Shown here one piece after another: positions 1 through 4,718 of a DNA stretch of 6,838 nucleotides. The stretch covers positions 1-6,838 of the forward strand of contig JAWWBG010000148.1 in the NCBI GenBank assembly GCA_033721095.1, read 5' to 3'. Each line of letters starts with the position of its first letter. The first letter of the stretch is position 1. The position numbers and the translations under genes were made by a program. Below the pieces are notes generated by a model. That model did not search any database. It saw nothing but the letters and a program-made list of their open reading frames with translations, and was not told where the DNA came from. The DNA comes from JAWWBG01 sp033721095 (GTDB lineage Bacteria; Actinomycetota; Nitriliruptoria; Nitriliruptorales; Nitriliruptoraceae).

Positions 1-724
1 CCTTGCCGGTCAGGTGCAGGAACACGCCCTCGAGGTCTTCCTGTCCGGCGTCGGCGACAAGCGCATCCCGCGTGCCCTCGGCGATGAGCGTGCCCTCGTC
101 GATGATGCCGATCCGATCGCAGAGCCGCTCGGCCTCTTCCATGTAGTGGGTGGTGTAGAGCACGGACAGTCCCTCCCCACCCAGCTGCTCGATGGACTCG
201 AGGATGGCGTTGCGCGACTGCGGGTCGACTCCGACCGTCGGCTCGTCGAGGACCAGCAGGCGCGGCTCGTGGAGCAGCCCGATGCCGATGTTGAGGCGCC
301 GCTTCATCCCGCCCGAGTAGTCCTCGGCGCGGTCGTCGGCGCGGGGCGCCAGGCCCACGATGTCGAGCACGTGCGCGACGCGTTCCCGTCGTGCGTGGCG
401 GTCCAGGCCGTGGATCTGGGCGAAGAAGTCGAGGTTCTCACGGCCGGTCAGGTCGGGGTACAGGGCCAGGTCCTGCGGGACGTAGCCGATCGTCGCGCGC
501 GCCTGCGGCGCTCGGGGTGACACCTGCTGGCCGGCCACCGAGACCTCGCCGGCATCGCGCTCGAGGATCCCGCAGATCATCGAGATGGTGGTGGTCTTGC
601 CGGCACCGTTCGGCCCCAGCAACCCGTAGGTTTCGCCGGCGTCGATCGTGAACCCGACGCCCTTCACCGCGTGGAGGTTCCCGAAGGACTTCTCCAGGCC
701 TGTGCAGGCCAGCACCGGGCCCAT
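1..724 (-). CDS. ABC transporter ATP-binding protein, ABC-2/DrrA-like exporter type (3' end cut by window)
   Basis: This is the ATPase subunit of an ABC transporter, binding and hydrolysing ATP on the cytoplasmic side of the membrane. The 241 visible residues show a full nucleotide-binding domain: Walker A GPNGAGKT (37-44), Q-loop Gln84, signature YSGGMKRRL (136-144), Walker B LLVLDEP with Glu161, and switch His193 in YTTHYMEEAE. The signature and the YTTHYMEEAERLCDRI stretch are typical of ABC-2 export ATPases (DrrA, NatA and similar), usually paired with a separate permease. The visible end, DLEGVFLHLTGK, is the block that lies near the C-terminus of short members, so probably few residues are missing; a permease gene may follow beyond the left edge. 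The ATG shares its A with the aspS stop (TGATG), with only a weak AGG upstream, suggesting translational coupling. The substrate cannot be told from the ATPase. Confidence 0.93.
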   Translation of the reverse strand, partial: MGPVLACTGLEKSFGNLHAVKGVGFTIDAGETYGLLGPNGAGKTTTISMICGILERDAGEVSVAGQQVSPRAPQARATIGYVPQDLALYPDLTGRENLDFFAQIHGLDRHARRERVAHVLDIVGLAPRADDRAEDYSGGMKRRLNIGIGLLHEPRLLVLDEPTVGVDPQSRNAILESIEQLGGEGLSVLYTTHYMEEAERLCDRIGIIDEGTLIAEGTRDALVADAGQEDLEGVFLHLTGK

Positions 725-2562
725 CAGGCCTGTCCGGTCTCGGAGCCCGTGGAAGCCGGGATGTCGTCACGGGCCGCAACGCCGGGCGCGAGTCGCAGCC
801 CCACGTCACGCAAGGCCTCCTGTTCGAATGGCGAGGGGGCGTCCGTGAGCAGGCAGGCGCCGGACTGGGTCTTGGGGAAGGCGATCACGTCACGGATGTT
901 GTCACCGCCCGTCAACAGCATCACCCAGCGGTCGAGTCCCATGGCGATGCCGCCATGCGGCGGCACCCCGGGCGCGAGCCCACGGAGCAGGAACCCGCAC
1001 ATGTCGCGGGCCGCGTCCGCGTCCATGCCGAGGAACGAGAAGACCCGCTGCTGCACCGTCGCGTCGTGGATACGGATGGAGCCGCCGCCGGCCTCGTGGC
1101 CGTTGATCACCAGGTCGTAGGCACGGGCGATCGCGTTGGCCGGATCGGTGTCGAACGTCTCGGCCGATGCCTCGGTCGGCGCCGTGAAGGGGTGGTGGTT
1201 CGGTGTCCAGCCGCCGTCATCGGTGGGCTCGAACATCGGGAAGTCCGTGACGAACAGCACGTCAGTTCGAGTGGTGTCGATGAGCTGCTGCTCACGGGCG
1301 AGCGCGAGCCGGAACGCACCCATCATCTCCTGCACGAAGCGTGTCTCACCGGCACCGAAGAAGACGGCGTCGCCGGGGCCGGCTTGGCAGGCGTCACGGA
1401 GTGCGGCGATCTCCTCGGCCGACATGAACTTCGCCAGCGGCGAGCGGAGGGCGCCGGCCTCGTCGTCGGGCTCGTTGAACACGCCCCAGGCGAGGCCCTT
1501 CGCGCCCTGCTTCTGGGCCCACTCGACCCAGCCGTCGAACTGCTTGCGCGTCAGGCTGCCGCCATCGGGCAGGCACACGGCGATCACGGAGCCACCCTCG
1601 TCCAGTGCGCCCTTGAAGACCCCCACCTCGGTGGTGGCGAAGACGTCACCGAGATCGATCAGCTCCAGCCCGAACCGTCGGTCGGGCTTGTCGCTCCCCC
1701 AGCGGCGCATCGCGTCGGCCCACGGGACGCGGTCGAAGGGCACCGGGATCTCGACGCCCGCGACCTGTTGCCAGACCGCGGTCACGACCTGTTCGGACAG
1801 GCCGAGGATGTCGTCCTCGACCACGAACGAGGCCTCGACGTCGAGCTGCGTGAACTCGGGTTGCCGGTCGGCGCGGAGGTCCTCGTCGCGGAAGCAGCGC
1901 ACGATCTGCCAGTACCGCTCGATGCCGGCCACCTGGAGCAGCTGCTTGAACAGCTGGGGTGACTGCGGCAGCGCATAGGTCGACCCGAGCTTCATGCGCG
2001 ACGGGACGAGGAAGTCCCGGGCGCCCTCAGGGGTCGCGCGCGTCAGGATGGGTGTTTCGACCTCGAGGAATCCGTTGGCGTCCATGACGTCGCGGATCAC
2101 GGCGTTCATGGCCGACCGGACCTCGAGTCGGCGGCGCATGGCCGGTCGTCGCAGGTCGACGTAGCGGTGGCGGAGGCGGATCTCCTCGCTCACCTCGGCG
2201 TCGTCGGCGATCGGGAAGGGCGGCGGCTCGGCGGCAGACAGCACCTCGACCGTTGACGCGGCCACCTCGACCTCACCGGTCGACAGGTTGGGGTTGACCA
2301 TCCCTTCCGGTCGAGCGCGCACGACACCGGTGACGCGGAGGACCCATTCGGGACGTACACGGTGGGCGGCGGCCAAGGCCTCGGAAGCCTCGGGGTCGGC
2401 GACGACCTGCACGATGCCGGAGCGATCGCGAAAGTCGAGGAAGGCCACGCCGCCGTGGTCGCGGCGGGTGTCGACCCAGCCGCCGAGCACGACCTCGGTG
2501 CCGATGTCGTCGACGCCGAGCGAGCCGCAGGCGTGCGTTCGGAGCGAGCCGAGGAAGGCCAT
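724..2562 (-). CDS. aspS: Aspartyl-tRNA synthetase, probably non-discriminating (Asp/Asn)
   Basis: This cytoplasmic class IIb synthetase of 612 residues attaches aspartate to its tRNA. The length fits bacterial AspRS (E. coli 590). An N-terminal OB-fold anticodon-binding domain (about 1-110) contains GGWVDTRRDHGGVAFLDFRD. The catalytic core follows: motif 1 region around FLEVETPIL (165-173), SPQLFKQLL (201-209) in the aspartate pocket, and motif 2 with CFRDEDLRADRQPEFTQLD (223-241). The bacterial GAD-type insertion lies at about 290-430, and motif 3 GGIAMGLDR at 537-545. His36 and Gly87 align with the E. coli residues Leu30 and Lys81. In Pseudomonas aeruginosa, His and Gly at these places mark a non-discriminating enzyme that also makes Asp-tRNA-Asn for GatCAB. 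I infer the same here. The ATG overlaps the hisS stop by one base (TGATG), with a weak GGA about nine bases upstream. The TGA overlaps the next gene's ATG. Confidence 0.97.
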   Translation of the reverse strand: MAFLGSLRTHACGSLGVDDIGTEVVLGGWVDTRRDHGGVAFLDFRDRSGIVQVVADPEASEALAAAHRVRPEWVLRVTGVVRARPEGMVNPNLSTGEVEVAASTVEVLSAAEPPPFPIADDAEVSEEIRLRHRYVDLRRPAMRRRLEVRSAMNAVIRDVMDANGFLEVETPILTRATPEGARDFLVPSRMKLGSTYALPQSPQLFKQLLQVAGIERYWQIVRCFRDEDLRADRQPEFTQLDVEASFVVEDDILGLSEQVVTAVWQQVAGVEIPVPFDRVPWADAMRRWGSDKPDRRFGLELIDLGDVFATTEVGVFKGALDEGGSVIAVCLPDGGSLTRKQFDGWVEWAQKQGAKGLAWGVFNEPDDEAGALRSPLAKFMSAEEIAALRDACQAGPGDAVFFGAGETRFVQEMMGAFRLALAREQQLIDTTRTDVLFVTDFPMFEPTDDGGWTPNHHPFTAPTEASAETFDTDPANAIARAYDLVINGHEAGGGSIRIHDATVQQRVFSFLGMDADAARDMCGFLLRGLAPGVPPHGGIAMGLDRWVMLLTGGDNIRDVIAFPKTQSGACLLTDAPSPFEQEALRDVGLRLAPGVAARDDIPASTGSETGQA

Positions 2563-3857
2563 CAGGCGTCCAGCAGTGATCGGAGGTGGGAGGGAAGGTC
2601 GTCCACCGCGACGACGGCCTGGTCGCCGGTGGTCAGGTGCTTGACGGTGACGGTACCGGCGGCGAGTTCCTGATCGCCCTGGATGAGGGCCGCACGGGCG
2701 CCGCGGCGGTCCGCGTACTTGAGCTGGGTGCCGAGCTTCGAGGAGGTCCCGGCGTAGGGCTCAGCGGACCAACCGTGCTCGCGGGCGACCGCGGCCAGCG
2801 CAAGCGCGGGTTCGTCACCGCCGAGCCTGGTGACGAGGACGTCGAGGCCGGCCGGTTCCTCGTCGCCCGACAGGATCTCCAGCACTCGTTCGAGGCCGAT
2901 GGACCCGCCGCATGCCGGCGTGGCCGGGCCCCCAAGCGCCTCCACGAGGCCGTCGTAGCGGCCACCGGCGGCGATGGACGACCCGAGTCCGTCGTGGACG
3001 ACCTCGAAGATCGGTCCGGTGTAGTAGCCAAGCCCGCGTGCCAGGGTCGGCGTGAACTCGACGTCGAGGTCGGCGTGGGCCACCAGGTTCACCAACGAGT
3101 CGATCTCGGCCAACCCCTCCCGCCCCAAGTTCGTGGAGCTCATGCGATGGCGAAGATCCGCCATCGGGACATCACCCGAAAGGTCCGTCACTAACGCGTC
3201 CGCATGGCGAGCCTCAAGGCCACGAATCCGTAGCTCATCGGCGACGCCGGCTACGCCGATCTTGTCGAGCTTGTCCATCGCTGTGAGGGTGTCCACTTCA
3301 AGTGCGGGCGGAATGCCATACGCAGAGATGAGGCCTCGCAATGTCTTCCGTGAGTTCAGTTGAAATCGGAAGCCGGACAGACCGAGCGAGCTCAGGGCGT
3401 CCGCGATGGCAACGATCGTGGTGGCGTCAGCCACCAGCGAATCGCTGCCGACCGTGTCGATGTCGCACTGGACGAACTCGCGGAAGCGTCCCTTGGCCGG
3501 CCGGTCGGCACGCCACACCGGTGCGACCTGGTAGCGACGGAACGGCGTGGGCAGCTGGGATCCGTAGCGGGCCACCACGCGGGCCAACGGGACGGTCAGG
3601 TCGTAGCGCAGCGCGAGGTCGGCCTCACCGGTGTCCTCGTGGATCCCGCGGCGGAGGATCTTGAACATGAGCTGGTCGCCCTCCTCGCCGTACTTGCCGG
3701 TGAGGACGTCGAGGCGCTCGAAGGCGGGCGTGTCCAGGGGCGCGAAGCCGTGCCGCTCGAAGGCGGACCGGACGGTGGCGAAGACCCGGTCGCGACGCGC
3801 GGCCTCGGCCGGCAGGAAGTCACGGGTGCCAGCAGGTGGGTTGGCGTCCAGGCCCAT
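2562..3857 (-). CDS. hisS: Histidyl-tRNA synthetase, eukaryote/archaeon-like type
   Basis: This class IIa synthetase charges tRNA-His in the cytoplasm. At 431 residues it has normal length. Visible landmarks are the N-terminal GTRDFLP (10-16), LALRYDLTVPLAR (81-93), motif 2 region RRYQVAPVWRADRPAKGRFREF (107-128), an insertion domain (about 160-255), the HisA loop LARGLGYYTG (272-281), AAGGRYDGLVEALGG (296-310), motif 3 GGSIGLERVLEIL (317-329) and a C-terminal anticodon-binding domain (about 335-431). Catalytic Arg274 is kept, but the usual Asp of RGLDYY is Gly277. LRYDLT replaces the usual bacterial LRPEGT and resembles eukaryotic HisRS. HisZ, the catalytically dead paralogue, is unlikely because the catalytic motifs and the anticodon-binding domain are intact. 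The ATG lies six bases after the hydrolase stop, with no strong Shine-Dalgarno sequence. Codons in the insertion domain are much richer in A/T endings than the rest and include TTA at residue 222. Confidence 0.96.
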   Translation of the reverse strand: MGLDANPPAGTRDFLPAEAARRDRVFATVRSAFERHGFAPLDTPAFERLDVLTGKYGEEGDQLMFKILRRGIHEDTGEADLALRYDLTVPLARVVARYGSQLPTPFRRYQVAPVWRADRPAKGRFREFVQCDIDTVGSDSLVADATTIVAIADALSSLGLSGFRFQLNSRKTLRGLISAYGIPPALEVDTLTAMDKLDKIGVAGVADELRIRGLEARHADALVTDLSGDVPMADLRHRMSSTNLGREGLAEIDSLVNLVAHADLDVEFTPTLARGLGYYTGPIFEVVHDGLGSSIAAGGRYDGLVEALGGPATPACGGSIGLERVLEILSGDEEPAGLDVLVTRLGGDEPALALAAVAREHGWSAEPYAGTSSKLGTQLKYADRRGARAALIQGDQELAAGTVTVKHLTTGDQAVVAVDDLPSHLRSLLDA

Positions 3858-3863
3858 CTGTCG

Positions 3864-4631
3864 TCAGCGTCCGGCGGCGCTGATGGCCTGGCGGAGGAAC
3901 GGGTTGGCTGCGCGCTCCCGTCCCACGGTCGTCCCGCCGCCGTGGCCGGAGAGGATCACCGTGTCATCCTCGAGTGGGAGCACGGTGTCTACCAGCGACC
4001 GGAACATGTCCTCGAGGGAGCCGCGCGGAAAGTCCGTGCGCCCGATGGAACCCTCGAAGATGAGGTCGCCGCTGAACAGGATGTCGTTGGCCGCCTCCGG
4101 GGCGCCGTAGGCGAACTGGACGGCCGCGTCGCCGAGGTCACGTCCGAGGAAGGTGGCGTGCCCGGGCGTGTGCCCGGGGTTGTGCTTCACGTCAAAGGTG
4201 ATGCCGCCGAAGACGAGGGACTGGCCGTCCTTGACGGGCTCGAAGTCGCCGGCGTCCCAGTCGAGGCCGTAGTTCGCCTTGACGGCCTCGAGGCCGGCGG
4301 CCCGGTCCTCCACGAAGGCGGCGGCCGGGTTGTCCCACAGCCACTTGTCCTCGGGGTGGAGGAACACGGGAACGTCGAGCTTGCGAGAAAGCTCCGGCGC
4401 GGACCAGAAGTGGTCGATGTGGCCGTGCGTCAACAGGATCGCCTTGCAGGTGACACCCAGCTTGTCGAGGGCCCCGGGAATGGTGTCGGTTGCGGTCTCG
4501 CCCGCGTCGACGAGCACGCATTCGCCCTTGGCGCGATCACCGACGATGTAGGTGTTCGACACCCACCGCCCGAGCGGGAGGCCGATCACGAAGCGATCGC
4601 GTTCCACGAGGTTCCTGCTGACGACGGCCAC
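3864..4631 (-). CDS. Metallo-beta-lactamase-fold hydrolase, glyoxalase-II-like (YcbL/Rv2581c type)
   Basis: This is a probable Zn-dependent thioester hydrolase of the glyoxalase II branch, in the cytoplasm (no signal peptide or membrane segment). Numbered from the GTG at 4631 (255 residues), the metal site is complete: THGHIDH (68-74, giving His69, His71, Asp73 and His74), His154 in HTPGH, Asp189 in SGDLIFEGSIGRTD and His230 in SGHGGGTTVG. The C-terminal substrate-binding domain of classical glyoxalase II is absent, so glutathione-thioester specificity cannot be assumed. Actinobacteria generally use mycothiol, and the substrate is open. Related genes sit beside hisS in mycobacteria (Rv2581c next to hisS), matching the order here; hisS starts six bases after this stop. 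The start is uncertain. The GTG at 4631 is the first possible one, just after an in-frame TAG, and has no Shine-Dalgarno sequence. The GTG at 4607 has AGGA five bases upstream and gives a 247-residue protein closer to homologue starts. Confidence 0.9.
   Translation of the reverse strand: MAVVSRNLVERDRFVIGLPLGRWVSNTYIVGDRAKGECVLVDAGETATDTIPGALDKLGVTCKAILLTHGHIDHFWSAPELSRKLDVPVFLHPEDKWLWDNPAAAFVEDRAAGLEAVKANYGLDWDAGDFEPVKDGQSLVFGGITFDVKHNPGHTPGHATFLGRDLGDAAVQFAYGAPEAANDILFSGDLIFEGSIGRTDFPRGSLEDMFRSLVDTVLPLEDDTVILSGHGGGTTVGRERAANPFLRQAISAAGR
4613..4616 (-). promoter_or_regulatory. Candidate Shine-Dalgarno for the inner GTG start of the hydrolase
   Basis: AGGA read on the minus strand is followed by five bases and then GTG at 4607-4605. 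This is the only reasonable ribosome-binding site near the 5' end of the hydrolase gene, and it favours the inner start over the GTG at 4631. It is a four-base match, so the support is modest. Confidence 0.4.
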
Positions 4632-4701
4632 AGGCTAACGAGGCCGAGCTCAGGCGCCGCGCCCCCGTCGAGCGACTGGCGGAGGAGCGCAGCGACGACG
4701 C
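4632..4701. other. Intergenic gap between polymerase and hydrolase genes
   Basis: This is the only non-coding gap longer than six bases in the window. It holds the downstream copy of a 19-base direct repeat and, between the copies, a purine-rich stretch built from GAGCG and AGCGAC units (about 4669-4697 on the plus strand). AGCGAC occurs at 4671-4676 and 4691-4696. There is no convincing sigma-70 promoter. TAGCCT abuts the outer GTG but has no -35 partner. There is no hairpin followed by a T-run either. If the hydrolase-hisS-aspS-ABC genes are transcribed separately from the polymerase, the promoter would have to lie here or inside the polymerase gene. Confidence 0.7.
4648..4666 (-). repeat. 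19-base direct repeat, copy in the intergenic gap
   Basis: On the minus strand this reads GGGGGCGCGGCGCCTGAGC, identical to the copy at 4700-4718, with the two offset by 52 bases in the same orientation. The flanks differ at once on both sides. The core GGCGCC is a six-base palindrome. This copy lies wholly outside coding sequence and, because 52 is not a multiple of three, it is out of frame with the polymerase gene. Confidence 0.85.
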
Positions 4702-4718
4702 TCAGGCGCCGCGCCCCC
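4700..4718 (-). repeat. 19-base direct repeat, copy over the polymerase stop codon
   Basis: This is an exact match to 4648-4666. This copy encodes the last residues of the polymerase (Gly-Arg-Gly-Ala) and its TGA stop, plus two bases beyond it. It may be the source of a small local duplication, or both copies may belong to a dispersed GC-rich repeat family. Confidence 0.85.

Noticed and set aside
438..809. 123-residue minus-strand frame across the aspS/ABC junction
   Set aside because: It runs out of frame through both the aspS tail and the ABC Walker A region, both of which are well supported in their own frames.
955..1978. Plus-strand frames of 335 and 280 residues antisense to aspS
   Set aside because: They are complementary shadows of conserved aspS catalytic sequence, with no domain of their own.
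2562..3857. HisZ, the ATP-phosphoribosyltransferase regulatory subunit, instead of HisRS
   Set aside because: The anticodon-binding domain is present, catalytic Arg274 and motifs 2 and 3 are intact, and the gene sits directly next to aspS.
4632..4637. TAGCCT as a -10 promoter element for the hydrolase operon
   Set aside because: There is no TTGACA-like hexamer at 16-18 bases upstream. A three-of-six TAnnnT match is too common to call.
4686..4704. GAGCG...CGCTC inverted repeat just after the polymerase stop as a terminator
   Set aside because: It has only a five-base stem, a nine-base loop and no following T-run, so it is too weak to call an intrinsic terminator.
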